Origin: Craterostigma plantagineum
Lineage: Eukaryota > Streptophyta > Magnoliopsida > Lamiales > Linderniaceae
Direction of reading: 5' to 3'
DNA length: 64,000 bases
Assembly (NCBI GenBank): GCA_027422505.1
Contig: JAPQWV010001059.1
Span: forward strand, 62,001-126,000
This document shows positions 1 through 12,043 of the stretch, one piece after another. Numbering within the stretch: the first letter of the stretch is position 1; every line of letters starts with the position of its first letter. The position numbers and the translations under genes are program-made. A model generated the notes under the pieces. It saw only the letters and a list, made by a program, of their open reading frames with translations, had not been told where the DNA came from and did no database searches.

Positions 1-110
1 AATAGAACAACTAGAAACACAAATAAAAATCCATCAAATCTCTAATTTTAAAAATAATTACAAAAAAATAACTAACGTATATAATGTGATCTTGTGCCCC
101 ATCTATATGG

Positions 111-279
111 TCATCTGTGTAGATGGCCATGGTTAACATGAGCTTCGGGCTGCTGAGGACGACGAGGTCGCTGCTGCGCTGGCGGTGGTGACTGTTGCAC
201 AAATGGCTGATACGGAGGCGTCTCGTCGTCGTCATCGTCATCGCCGTAGTCGACACCGTAACCTGCCAGCATAAAATAA
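111..279 (-). pseudogene. C-terminal piece of a plant mobile domain (MAIN-like) gene
   Basis: On the minus strand the frame reads GYGVDYGDDDDDDE, then a Pro/Gln-rich tail, and ends with a TGA at 111-113. This acidic stretch followed by a Q/P tail is typical of the C terminus of plant proteins annotated as serine/threonine-protein phosphatase 7 long form homolog or MAIN-like, which carry the plant mobile domain. The rest of the gene lies beyond the copia element, at 15.9-18.1 kb on the same strand. The copia insertion cut the coding region just before this piece. Joining the flanks across one copy of aataa brings the YDL/GGY-like and GYGVDYG parts together, but with a frameshift, so the gene was probably already damaged. 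Assignment rests on remembered family features. Confidence 0.6.
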
Positions 280-631
280 TGTAGAGTATACATTTAATTG
301 TGCTTGATTTCATTAGTTGTCCTTGTAATTAGGGGCTTTTCTTGTATTAGTCTTTAGATTAAGGACTAGTTAGATATTTATACCAAGCTTGTTTGGTATA
401 AATACATGTAACGAATTTGAGCTGAATAGAGAAAGTTTAGAGAATTGATCCGAAAGGCTTGCAATTCGATTTCTAGAGAGAGAAACAACAGTAACTTTCT
501 CACTCTACTTGAATTCTCTCTCTCGATTCTTAATTTGAGTTTTTCGATCGAACTTAATTGATCATCATAACTGTCGAATTACTTTGAATTGCTGCCTAGG
601 ATCTTAGAGTTGTTAATCGTAGGACCTAACA
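280..631 (+). repeat. 5' LTR of the copia element
   Basis: Starts tgtagagtat and ends cctaaca, directly before the primer binding site. It is repeated at 15549-15899. Differences seen by eye include attag/attaa, tagtct/taggct, aaagttt/aaaggtt, ctgtcg/ctatcg, a small indel near the end, and the last bases. Contains a TATA box with an inverted repeat (separate entry). Confidence 0.95.
377..404 (+). promoter_or_regulatory. LTR TATA box overlapping a perfect 10-bp inverted repeat
   Basis: TATAAATA at 397-404 is a strong TATA box and sits about 230 bp before the LTR end, as expected for the U3/R border. It overlaps the right arm of a perfect inverted repeat: tttataccaa (377-386), six-base loop, ttggtataaa (393-402). 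The same arrangement is in the 3' LTR near 15646-15673. Confidence 0.7.
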
Positions 632-632
632 A

Positions 633-644
633 TTGGTACAGAGC
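633..644 (+). other. Primer binding site (tRNA-iMet type, degenerate)
   Basis: ttggtacagagc begins two bases after the LTR end. The usual copia site complementary to initiator methionine tRNA is TGGTATCAGAGC. Here the TC is missing, so priming may be impaired. Confidence 0.7.
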
Positions 645-1708
645 AGATTCGTTCTGTTTTGAATAAAAAATTGTTAGAATTGGATCGAAATTTTATTTCG
701 AATACTGTTCCATCGAAGAACAGTTTTGGCACGAAAAGTTTTTCGATCCAATAGCTTAATTCTGTGCTTAATTGACTTGAATTTGATGTTTCTGTGCTAG
801 ATTAAGTGTTAAATGATCATTGCGACTAGATCAGTAGCTGTTTGAACTTCGATTTTTGATTAATTTGATTCTGAAATTTTACTGTTGACGAAGAACATGA
901 AGAACACGTTCTGATTTTGATCGAATTCGATATGTTTTGGTTCATAACGTGTTTAGTTGCTTGTTCGTGCGTGATTAGTACATGATTGCAAGCAATTACC
1001 TAAAATTTCACTATCTGATTCTTTGTTTTTGCTCGAATCTGTGTTAATCGTATTCTGTGAATTTTTCTCGATTGCTCTAATTTTTCTCGCTAGGTTTGCG
1101 ATCGGATTAGTTTCTCGATCGAAAAACTTGGCGCGAGAATTTTTCTCGGTCAGAATACGAACTCAGCGCTAGAATCGTCATCAGCAGAAACGATTTTAGT
1201 TAGAAATATTTCTAGAGCATTATACAGCGAAAAACTTTTTCGAGAAAGACTTATTTTGACTTTGCATGCGTAAAAACTTTCTCTCGAAAATCTTTTTCGG
1301 TCAAACGTTTAACGCTTGACCAGGCGAAAATCATTTACACGCGAGAAACTTTTATAGTCAACAGATTTATTTTGACTTGTCGAGAAACTTACTAACGTAC
1401 TGTTTCTTTACAATCGAAATAAATTCACGATCAAGAAATTTTTCTCGACCGAATGATTTTGAGCAATTTATCTCGCTCGTAAAATATCTCGCTGACAAAA
1501 TTTCTCGCACGAGAACAGTACTCAGTACACTCTACTTCGACGAAATTAATTTCGATCAAACTTTAAAGATTGAATCGAAAATAATTGTCGATCTAATTTT
1601 CGAATCAAACGCTACTAACGAATTTTGTCACTTGTGAAGCACATTACATCATTTTCAACCCTCAAAACAATTAACGAAGATCCTTCAACAACTCGACTGC
1701 AATACAAA
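645..1708 (+). other. Copia leader (5' untranslated region)
   Basis: About 1.06 kb without a convincing gene. It is AT-rich and studded with variants of tcgatcgaaaa and ctcgaaaa, often on both strands. A very similar word composition recurs at 10.34-12.03 kb, before the second coding module of the same element. An 86-codon ORF at 1377-1637 shows the same low-complexity words and looks fortuitous. Confidence 0.6.
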
Positions 1709-2920
1709 GATGGTGCATACTCGCTCGGAAATGACAACCGTCCGCCAATTTTGAAATGAGGCGAATACACCGTATGGAGAAGCCGCTTCCTAAATTTCAT
1801 CGCTCTAAAGGATCAAGCCGAAAATCTACTGCAGTCTCTTGAAGAGGGACCGGCACAATTCTGGGCCCATGTACCCAGGGACGAAACAGCTACTCCCGTA
1901 ATTCCACCTTCTAGGCGACTAAAGGAGCCTAGGGAATACTCTCTGGAGGAAAGAGCTCGAGCTAAGGCTGATCTAGTAGCCATGAATACCCTCATGCAGG
2001 GCATCCCCAACGACATATACGGAAAAATCGACAGCCTTTCATCGGCTAAAGGGATGTGGGATGAGCTGCATAGGATGATGCAGAGGACGGAAGTTGGCAT
2101 AAAGGCCAAAAAGGCGAACATTCTCACTGCCTACGACTCCTTTAAAGCAAAGCCGGAGGAGAGTCTATACGAAATCTACCAAAGATACCTCACTCTTCTC
2201 AACGGGATGAAGAAGATAGAAATAACGAAGACAAACATGGAGACGAACATCAGATTTCTATCTTCTCTCACCACGGAATGGAAGAAAATATCCACTCAGA
2301 TTCGACAAAATAAACATCTAGAGTAGTTGGGTGTCCATGCCGTGTTCGACAATCTCGCTCAGCATGAGGATGATATCCGCGAGATTCTCAAAGAGCAGAA
2401 AGGCAAACAAACCGAAGACACTGTTGCCTTAGTCTCAGAGAAGAGGAGCTCAAGATCAAGAATGGAAGAGATCGTTAGGCCTCCTTCACCATCAGAGTCG
2501 GAAGATGAATCGGACTCCGACATCGAGCCAAACATGAAAGCTCTTGGAAAGCAGTTAGCTCTCATTGGACAAATGATGAGTAAGAAGTACTTCAAGAAGA
2601 AGTCTTCAACCTCAGCCAACAGATTTCGGACTACAAGCTCCAAAAACAAAGAACGTGCACTGGAGAGCTCCGAGGTCAAGAATCCTAAAGAGACTAACAA
2701 ATGCTTTAACTGTGGCAAAGCAGGTCACTTCGCCAGAGAGTGCACTCTCCCGAAGGAAAGAGATGCAAACTACTACTCCAGGAAGCTCCAATTGACAAAA
2801 CAGAAAGAAGCTGGAATAGCTCTCATAGCCGAACAGGACCAATGGCTCGAGGACACGTCGAGTTCCGAAGAAGAGAATTTAGCCCTCATGGCTCGTCTCG
2901 ACAACGAATTGGACGCCTAA
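1709..2920 (+). pseudogene. gag: Copia gag (broken), with CCHC zinc knuckle
   Basis: Encodes the capsid/nucleocapsid precursor that packages the element's RNA into cytoplasmic particles. After an ATG at 1709 the main frame reads NRPPIL, a TGA, then GEYTVWRSRF and a typical UBN2-type copia gag body (MNTLMQGIPNDIYGKI, IKAKKANILTAYDSF, YEIYQRYLTLLNGMKK). A TAG at 2324-2326 interrupts it between the helical domain and a charged Ser/Glu-rich segment. The CCHC knuckle CFNCGKAGHFAREC lies near 2704-2745. The frame ends in TAA at 2918. Two in-frame stops and unclear joining at the 5' end mean no full gag can be made without readthrough. Sequence downstream continues as a coiled-coil linker in another frame. 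Confidence 0.85.
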
Positions 2921-4776
2921 ACATCCATTCATACGGACGACGAAAAGCATCCACTTCTTCAAATGAGGTAGTATCTCCTTCTACATTATTGACCATGTTA
3001 GAATCATATCAAACGCAATATGCTAACATGAAACGTGAGCAGAAAAGTATTAAGGAAGTAGAGAATAAAATTGAAAGATCTCAGGAGAAGAAAGATAGTC
3101 TCGAATTAGAACTTAGGAGCTCTAGTGCAAAAATAGAAGAACTTACTAAGAGCTTACATTCTAGAGAGACTAGTCAACCTCAATTAGGACAGCATAGTGA
3201 AAAGATTAAAGAATTAGAAGATAGGCTAGCAAATAACTACAATTGTTTGGTTAGGAATCTCAACGAGAAAGCCACCTTAAATTGTAGGATAACCGAAGCT
3301 ACCAATAAGATCACTAACTTAGAGGCTGAATTAGAAACATCAAATGCTAAGGTTAGTGAGCTTAGCAAGGAACTAGATGCCTGTCAAGCCGCTAAACTAA
3401 CGGTATAAAATAATTATGCTCTCCTAACCGAGGAACGCATGAAGTTATATGCTAAAATTAAAAAATTAGATGATCTTCTTACGCGTAGGGGACATTCCGC
3501 ACAGACGATATTCTTGAACAAGCCCAAGGATATAGAGTTCTATAATCCAATAGAAGGCATAGGTTACACTAACCCACACATTCTGAGGAAAAAGGAAATG
3601 TATGATATTAAGAACATGGGTTTAGCTGTAACCTCTCTTAGAAACATTAGGGAATCAACGTATAAAAAATGCGTTCAATTCATCCACTAAACAAGCCTCT
3701 CATGGGCCTGAGATCCCCTTTGACTATAATGAACTGAATGAAAATGACAAAAATAGGAAACCATCCTTAACACCCGCCAATGATTTAGTTCAAGTATTAC
3801 CTCCTGACTCTGAAGAACACTACGAGGAAGTAAAAAAGGTTAATTATCAAAATTCTCTCTACAAACCCCCTATCATAAAACAGATAGAGGAGTCATAGAC
3901 AAAAGTAGACAAAGAACGAGAGAATTTTGAAGCTGAAAAGAAAAAATTCTTTAAGGAGATGGAAAATCTCAAGGCTTCCTCGTCCTCCCAAACTACCTCA
4001 CACGCTATCATAAAAAGCGTGAAAATAGAAAAGTCGCCTTCGAAAGATAAGAGCATTAATAATTCTATTAAAAGTGCTAAGACTAATTCTACTTCACCTA
4101 CGTCCACAGGGAACGTAGAGCCAGCACTGACTACGAAGGCGAGAGTGTCTAGTTCTAAGATAACGAATGAGCTAGTAGATCTGAATGTTTCTGAGCATGT
4201 TATTCCTTCCGTTAAAATAAAAGACACTCGTAGTAATAAAAGAGCCATTTCTACGTTCAAAATAATTGCTTCTACGTGTTCACTTCAGCCTATCACCTTT
4301 AGAAGCGAAAATCTCGAAATAGGCTCTACATCGAAAATTACTACTAATCATTCTGAAACAAATGCCACAAGGAAAACTCGTAGGAAACAAGATCCAGCCA
4401 TAAAGAAAGCTTATGGCGCCGTACATGAATGCACTCACCTAAGGTATCCCGTAGAAATAAAATCCCCCAAGCACCTTAGGAGACTATCACAAGAAAAGAT
4501 CTTTTCCTCAGTCAAACCTTTCAAAGCATTTGTACGTGCTGAAATTAACCTTCCCTTCAAGGTTCAAACTAAATGGGTTCCTAAATCTCCGCCTAGGACG
4601 ACAAAAGCCAAAAAGGCCAAGTCTCCTATAGATGCAAAACCCAAATCCACTTCTCCAAAAGTGCAGTGGGTTATTAAGACTCCTCCAAATATAGATTTAG
4701 GAATCATATCTGAACCCAAAATTAAATCTGCTAATCTGAGAGGACGCATGCTTAAGTGGGTACCTAAAGCTCTCTA
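2921..4776 (+). pseudogene. Gag-pro linker: coiled coil plus basic Ser/Lys-rich region
   Basis: About 1.85 kb of coding-like sequence between the zinc knuckle and protease, in two frames. The first part (to about 3408) is a long heptad-rich coiled coil (KIKELEDRLANNYN, KITNLEAELETSNAKVSEL). A TAA at 3406 interrupts it, then KDIEFYNPIEGIGYTNPH follows near 3530-3585. A frameshift near 3690 and a TAG near 3896 lead into a basic low-complexity region (3959-4776) rich in K, S, T and P with repeated WVPK motifs, ending WVPKAL and TAA. Long coiled-coil linkers ending in WVPK before the protease are familiar in large plant copia polyproteins. Role unknown; self-assembly of the particle is a reasonable guess. 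Confidence 0.7.
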
Positions 4777-4778
4777 AA

Positions 4779-6660
4779 TTGTTTTTGCAGATCCATCATG
4801 TGTGGTACCTCGACTCTGGTTGCTCCACACACATGACTGGTAAACAAGAGCTGCTGAGCAACTACAAAGACCGACCAAACGGCAAAGTTAGATTTGGGAA
4901 CAACGATTCAGCCCCGATTCTAGGATTTGGGGATATCATTCTAAAAAATCTGACCATAAAAGATGTCTCATACGTCGAAGGCCTCCGCCATAACTTGTTT
5001 AGCATAGGCCAGTTCTGTGACAAAGGATTCCAGGTGGTCTTCCATGCTGACCGGTGCAGAATTTTGGATTGTCAGGACACAGAACTCCTTCAAGGACTTC
5101 GGAGATCCAATCTGTACACGATCAACCTGACGTCCGTGCGGCCCTCGACAGCTGTATGCCTCATCTCTCAGATTGATTTACAGAGGAACAGCCTATGGCA
5201 TCAACGACTGTCTCATCTAAACATGAAAGCTCTCCAACGTCTTTCTACGAAAAAGTTGGTTCACGGTCTTCCAACTATACTACTACAAAGGGAGCATCAT
5301 TGTTCGGCATGTCACTTAGGAAAAATGAAGCGAGCATCTCATCACGTCAAGAAAATTGCGTCCACTTCTCGACCATTGGAACTAATACACATCGATCTCT
5401 GTGGTCCGATGCAGACTCAGAATATCAATGGAAGAAAGTATGTGCTAGTGATCGTTGATGACTATTCTCGCTACACGTGGACAAAGTTCCTTCGAACCAA
5501 AGATGAGACCAGTGACTTGATTATCAATTTTGTGACCACAACTCAAAATCTGCTGCAACAGACTATTCAAGTTGTTCGAACAGACAACGGCACTGAGTTC
5601 AAGAACAACCACCTCAGTGAATTTTATCCGAAACTTGGAATAAGTCAACAATTTTCAGCCGCCAAATCACCTCAACAAAATGGGGTCGTTGAAAGGAAAA
5701 ATCGAACACTAGTGGAAGCAGCTCGTACAATGCTGATTATTCCGGACTTCCACACTTTCTATGGGCTGAAGCAGTCAATACCGCTTGTTTTACTCAAAAC
5801 AGGACGGTGGTTCACAAACGGTTCAACCAGACTCCGTACGAGATTGTGAATAAATGTGTGCCCAATATCTCTTTCCTTAAAGTCTTCGGGTGCAAGTGCT
5901 TTGTGGCGAACGACAGAGAGCAACGTGCAAAGTTCGACCCTAAAGCATTCGAAGCAACTTTTGTCGGGTATTCTTCAACATCAAAAGCGTACCGAGTATA
6001 CATCAATTCCAACAGAACTATTAAGGAAAGCTATAATGTCACTTTCCACGAAGTGGCAGATATGGCTTCTGGTCAACTCAGTCCAGAATCCGTGCCTAAC
6101 CCGATGGTTCCTGCTCAACTCAATTCAGGATCCGTGCTCAACCCATTGGTTTCTGAAGACAACATTTCAGAACCCGTAATCACTGGTGTGTTGGCACAAA
6201 ACCAACAGAAGATGGCAACAACTTCGAAATCAATGTCAGAAGAAGCAACGAGACTTGCATTAGACAACTTGGATTCTCTCTTTGAACCGGTATGTCGGTC
6301 ATACACTACTACACCTACAGTGGATTCTCCATCCAACGAGACCGACGTACCAAGTTCATCTCACGCCTCTACCCCACCCGATCCAGAATTGCCACAGAAC
6401 AACAAAGAACCTACAGCGGTCCTCGAGGAAGTATCATCAGAGACGATCGATCCAAGTGCAGAAATGGAACTTCCTCATACAATTGATCAATCAGAGACTA
6501 TAGGAAATTTAGACCCACGGATGGCTGATGCATCAACTTCAGCTTTGCCTCATGAGCGCAAGTGGACTAGAGGTCATCCGGTTGATCAGATAATTGGCAA
6601 TCCTTCGGATGGTGTGAGGACACGTCGTCAACACAGTCTTTTCAGTTGTTTCTTGAGCCA
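4779..6660 (+). pseudogene. pol: Copia protease and integrase (frameshifted)
   Basis: Protease: VWYLDSGCSTHMTG carries the aspartic DSG. It processes the polyprotein. Integrase: the zinc-binding pre-integrase part has WHQRLSHLN and CSACHLGK (HHCC). The catalytic core shows the D,D,E set in IHIDLCGPM, VVRTDNGTEF and NGVVERKNRT. It inserts the cDNA into host DNA. The frame breaks near 5750 (expected WAEAVNTA reads out of frame) and resumes at about 5807 with NQTPYEIVNK, VFGCKCFV and FVGYSSTSKAYRV. A Ser/Pro/Glu-rich spacer (6060-6600) leads to RT. A second frame change falls near 6650. There is no ATG at the natural start; the region follows a TAA and a T-rich tract ending in AG. Confidence 0.9.
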
Positions 6661-8189
6661 AACGAGCCTACCAAGGTAGCAGACGCACTTCGAGACCCGG
6701 ATTGGACGACTGCAATGCAAGAGGAAATCAATCAATTCGAACATCTTCAAGTGTGGACCTTGGTACCCCGTCCACATGGGAAAACAGTGGTCGTAACTAA
6801 ATGGGTTTTCAAGAACAAGAAAAATGAAGATGGTGAAGTGATCAGGAACAAAGCAAGGCTAGTTGCGAAGGGATACAATCAACAGAAAGGCATCGACTAC
6901 GACGAGACATATGCTCCTGTTGCCCGAATCGAAGCTATACGCCTTCTGCTGGCTTATGCGGCTCACAAAGACTTCAAAGTCTATTAGATGGATGTTAAGA
7001 CCGCCTTTCTCAACGGCGTGTTAAAAGAAGAAGTCTACGTCGCTCAGTCGGAAGGTTTCGTTGATCAAGAACATCCCGATCACGTCCATCTCTTGGACAA
7101 AGCTCTCTATGACCTAAAACAAGCCCCCCGTGCTTGGTACGATGTCCTAAGTGATTTCCTCGTGAAGTCTGGATTCATACGTGGAACGATAGACACAACC
7201 CTCTTCATTAAATGGCAAGATAAAGATCAGATGGTCGTCCAAGTATACGTCGACGACATCATCTTCGGATCAACAAATCCTCGGCTCTGCAAGAAATTTG
7301 GAGATCTCATGAAGAGCAAATTCGAGATGAGTCACATGGGAGAGATGCAATTTTTCTTAGGCCTTCAAGTCAGGCAGCTCAATGATGGAATTTTCATCAG
7401 TCAGACAAAATACATCAAGGATATTCTGAAGAAGTTCCATCAAGACCAGAGCAAGCCTCTCAGCACTCCTATGTCACCAAGCTGCAAGTTGGATGCCGAT
7501 CTCTCTGGTAAATCGGTCGACACACACTGTATCGCAGCATTATTGGATTTCTTCTCTACCTCACTTCGAGCCGGCCGGATATCATGTTTGCCACCTGCTT
7601 GTGTGCCCGTTTTCAAGCCAATCCCAAAGAATCCCATATGCTCGTGGTCAAAAGAATTCTACGTTACCTTAAGGGCACTTCTACCCTTGGATTATGGTAT
7701 CCAAAGGGTACGAATTTCAAACTTATTGGCTACACTGACGCTGATTATGCAGGTTGCCGAATGGACAGGAAAAGCACGTCCGGTGGCGGTCAATTTCTAG
7801 GCGAAAAGCTGGTCTGCTGGTCATCCAAAAAGCAGAACTGTGTGTCCACTTCGACGGCTGACGCAGAATATGTAGCTGCCGCCAGTTGTTGCTCACAGAT
7901 GCCGTGGATGCGGACACAGCTTCGCGATTATGGGTACAATCTAAATAATATACCCATATATAGTGATAGTCAAAGTGCCATCGCCATTACTTGCAATCCT
8001 GTTCATCATTCACGCACAAAACACATAGACATTAGATACCATTTTATCAAAGATCACGTAGAAAAAGGCACGATAGAGATGTACTTTGTGAACACGGAGT
8101 TTCAACTAGCCGACATTTTCACCAAGGCTTTGGATGATAAACGATTCCAATTCCTTGTCGGAAAATTAGGCATGTTGAATCTTCCATAA
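6646..8189 (+). pseudogene. pol: Copia reverse transcriptase and RNase H (one stop, frameshifts)
   Basis: RT motifs in order: [40 protein letters not shown], then TAG at 6985-6987 where [11 protein letters not shown] is expected, [12 protein letters not shown], and the active-site YVDDIIFGS. Around 7520-7590 small indels shift the frame, so the RT-RNase H junction (SIIGSLLYLT-like, RPDIMFATC) is split. RNase H follows in the last frame: [64 protein letters not shown], ending LGMLNLP and TAA. It copies RNA to DNA and removes the RNA. The TAG is a CAG to TAG change at a CHG site. Active-site residues are intact but the protein is not continuous. Confidence 0.92.
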
Positions 8190-11100
8190 TATGTGCATTA
8201 CCTGATCTTCTGTGCTATCACATGCTCTATTCTATGTGTTTTCCATGCTTATTTGTCTTTATCTTGCGAGATAACCAAAATTAATAATAATATAAAGGGG
8301 TATGACGAAATCCTTTAGGATGCTTTGATCTAAAACGTCACTTAGAATTTTACCCCGACATGCGATCGATTTAATTGCTTAATATTGTCAGTCTAAATCG
8401 CATTCTTGTGTCTAAAAGGTCATTTGATTGTTCCACTAGACACAAAGTCACTTTACATGCGTGAGGATTCAAGCCTTGTTCCTTTTTCCTTTCTTTGGAT
8501 CTACTTCTCGAGTGAGTCACACATCAATTACTTATCTTACCTAGTGATTCTTGGCTTCATACTCACCTTGCGTTAGATCGTTAAGAAAATGGTAAGGTAG
8601 ATTAGGAAATACTTACCACTATACCACTAGTGATTCCTCATTCGGCCTTATATAATTTTCCCTCACATTAGTCCTTAGTCATCCACTTTGAGCCTTCTCC
8701 AATGTCTTTTCTTCCTTTGAAACCCATTCCAAGCCTTAAACCGAATTCTATATTCTTCGAATGGTTGTTCAAACGAGAAAAGGAGGGGGAGAAAACAAAA
8801 GAAATAAAAAGGGGATGATGACAAAAGAAGGCATTGCTCAACGCGCAAAAAATCAGACCAAAGGAACCGGCCTTCCGACTACCTTGTAGAAAGTTGGCAT
8901 GGTTCCTGCTGTGAACTTCTCCAACGATAATCTCGTACGCTCAACAGAACGGCTGGAAGAGGAGCACCACGAAGTGAACTTCTCCAACGATAATCCGGTC
9001 TTATATCGGGAAACGAGAAGAGGAGCGCAGCCTCGAGTACGAACTCCATAGCCGTGAACTTTTCCAAATAGATAATCTCTGAACCTTTCTACGGATTAAG
9101 AGAAGAGGAGCGCGGTATCTGCCCGAGAACCAACAAGAAGAACTTCGCCGACGATAATCTCCTATAGCCTCATGGAGAAGCGGAGCTTCAGCTTGAGCAT
9201 AGCATAAAAAGGGATAGTTCTTAAAAGAAAAAAAGGGAGAAAAGATTAAATAAAAAAGACGCCGAAAAAAAGGGGAGACGGACGTAGAAATGGAAGATGA
9301 CGAAGAGATAAAGCTCACTTTCCTCTAAATTCCTTCCCTTCTAAGTCCTAGCCAAACTATAACCCTTACAACCCTTTGATTCCAATCGACGATCTCTCGC
9401 TTAGGTGAAATGATTAAAACAATGCCTCGATCACAGGTAAATTGACTTAAAATTGCTTGTGTTGACTTGTATGATATAAATATAAAAATTCCAAGTTAGA
9501 AATTATTGAGTGCAAGAGCGAACCTAGTGAGAGTTGTCGAAATGGACCAGTCTCTCAACTCAGGACTATAGTTTGACGACATGACTTGACGGCATTTTCC
9601 TCTTTCAAATGTCTCGTAAAATTTTAGGTGTGACGATTGATCGAAGCAAAATAATCTGACCCCTTACTAATAGTAATACGAAATATATATATATATGTAG
9701 ATATATAGGTAAATAAAAAAATTTTAATAATGAAAACAAATAATAATTTTCGCACATTTTGACATGAAATGTTATGTTTCATATGCGTTGAATTGAATAA
9801 ATGCGAATCTCTTTAGTGTATCGTACATTCTAAATGTACTTTTAGATTGCATTGGTGTTGAATTGTTTTAAATGCGATAAACTTTTTCACTACTCATACC
9901 CTCACGCAATATCTTCAATACATGCTTTTGGGGACCATGTATATGTGCTTACTAACTAAATTGCGTATTATATGCTCGTGACTTGAATTGAGTTCATATG
10001 CCTGCATGTTTAGTCAATTCTTGCGCATTATTTGAGGGGGAGTAAGTATAAGAATCGTGTATAAGCTCCACATAATTTTGACGTTTTTCTCTAAGTATTT
10101 CAGATCCTTCAAAATTAAGGAGTGAGACGTCGACGCTACAAGAGGAGCTAGACACAAGACCAAATATTTCAAAGATAAATTGCCAAAAATAATTGTTGAT
10201 TAACTCCGTTATTACTAACGTTTATCTCTAAGTGGTACTTATTTTTTAATTTCTGCCAGGGGAGCTAGACGTTACTTCACAGAAAATACAGGGAGTTAAT
10301 TGCATTTATTTTAATTACTAATGTGGAGCCTTACAATGTGTTTTATTTTGAAATAGGGGTCAATCTGAATTTTTTTTTTGAAGAACTTACTATCGAGAAA
10401 CTGGATATTAGAATTAATTCGCAATCTAATGTTTCTCGATCGTAAACAGTGTCGGGATCGATTTTGATTAACCGCGATAATTTGCGATCGAAAAACTGAA
10501 TTTTTCGTGTGCAATAATGGGCCTGATCCATTAAATCGCAAAATGTCAAATCACAAGCCCAACAACGAATTAATGCTAGTTAATAAAAGTTTAACTTTTG
10601 TCAGTCGAAAAACTTTTTCTCACGCAAAACCCAATCGAAAAAAGAAACTCTCTCGCAAAACTTTCTCAGACGATTCAAAAACCTTCAAAATCTTTCGATT
10701 TTTCACTTCAAATCGTCTGATTAAGGTAGAAATTCGATTCGGTTAACGATTGCGAATGTTATAACTTGATTTGCATTTACATTCTGTAGTTTTCGCATGT
10801 TTAGTTAAGATTTTTTCGACTGTTCTTCAAAAACCAGTTAAACGCATACTGTTTCACTAAATTATGGCATGTTTCTTGGATTCTCTGAGTTAAATGCCTG
10901 TTTTTTAGATAGATTTGATGTTTTTGATGAAACAGATAGTTTAGATCTTCGGAAAAATCTGCATCTGTGACGTTAAAATGAGTTTTGATGAAACTAGGTT
11001 TTGAAGTTTGAAACTGTCGAAGAACTTTGTCGATCGCAAAAAATCTTAATTGAATTCCGATTCAATTGAGATACTATTTGTGTCGATTTAGTTTTCGATC

Positions 11101-12043
11101 GCAAAATTTTTATTTAGTCATCACGATAAAAGATTTTGACCGTTAAACTTACCATCGAAAAATCCAATTATAATTTTCGGCGAGCGAAAAACTTATGCAC
11201 GGAATTGATAATTTAGATGCAAGTTCAAATCGAGAGTTAAACTTACCATCGCAAAATTAAAATTTCGACTTCATTTTATTTCGGTCGCAAAAATTTAGCA
11301 GCGAAATTTCTTTTTTATTTTTTCAATGCTTAATGTTTAGATCGTAAAATTCGCCGCTTAGATTAAATTGATCGAAAAATTTCTCGACGATTGACTTAGT
11401 TTCGTCGTTGACCAATTTCTCGATAAATGAGTACATCAGCGACAATTTTACTTAGAATCGAAAACTATCTACCGCTCGACAATTTTTCAAGTCGAAAATT
11501 TTATTCAATCGAAGAAAATTTTACGATAGTAAATTTACCTGAGAAATAATATCTCGATCGTAAATTTACACGGAACTTTTCTCGATCATAAAACTGATCG
11601 ACTACAGTCTCGATTTCAACTTCAACACTTAGGAAATTTTTCTCTAATTCTTCTACACTGTAGCTAAGAATAGCGGATAAAATTCTTCGATCGCAAAATT
11701 AGACGGAATTCTTTCAATTGAAATCAATGTATAGGAAATCAAATTGAAAATCTATTTTATCGACCGAAAAATCTCTCGGCATAAACAGTGACATTTTTTC
11801 TCGATTAAACACTTAGCGAAATTTCGAACCATTTTTCACGCGATATATATTTCATTCGAAATTACATTCATGCCATTACGATTTTTCAAAATTGAGCATA
11901 CACTATGCATTTGATACGATTTCAATTCAATATTCATCGAACATGCTATTACTTGCAATATTACTATAGTTTGATGAAATTTATTCATATTTCGACTGAA
12001 AATAAAATTGAACTAATAAACTTTTATATATCTTATTTTTCAG
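8190..12043 (+). other. Noncoding region between copia pol and the extra module
   Basis: About 3.85 kb without a convincing protein frame. Contains a degenerate tandem repeat at 8911-9190 (separate entry), an AT-rich stretch with an (at)n run near 9686, and from about 10.34 kb a leader-like tract full of cgatcgnaaaa and ctcgannaaaa words like those after the 5' LTR. There is a long pyrimidine-poor stretch and no polypurine tract here, so the element does not end after pol. Confidence 0.6.
8911..9190 (+). repeat. Degenerate tandem repeat, four copies, about 63-86 bp
   Basis: The phrase gaacttctccaacgataatc recurs at about 8913, 8976, 9055 (altered) and 9139, each followed by a variant of agaagaggagcgc. 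Spacing is 63, 79 and 86 bp. Lies in the noncoding stretch after copia pol. Confidence 0.75.

Noticed and set aside
1377..1637. 86-codon ORF in the copia leader
   Set aside because: Its peptide reflects the repeated tcgatcgaaa words and has no domain; it lies upstream of gag in untranslated sequence.
8879..9318. Minus-strand ORFs with DYRWRSS repeats
   Set aside because: They read the degenerate 63-86-bp tandem repeat; no homology recognised.
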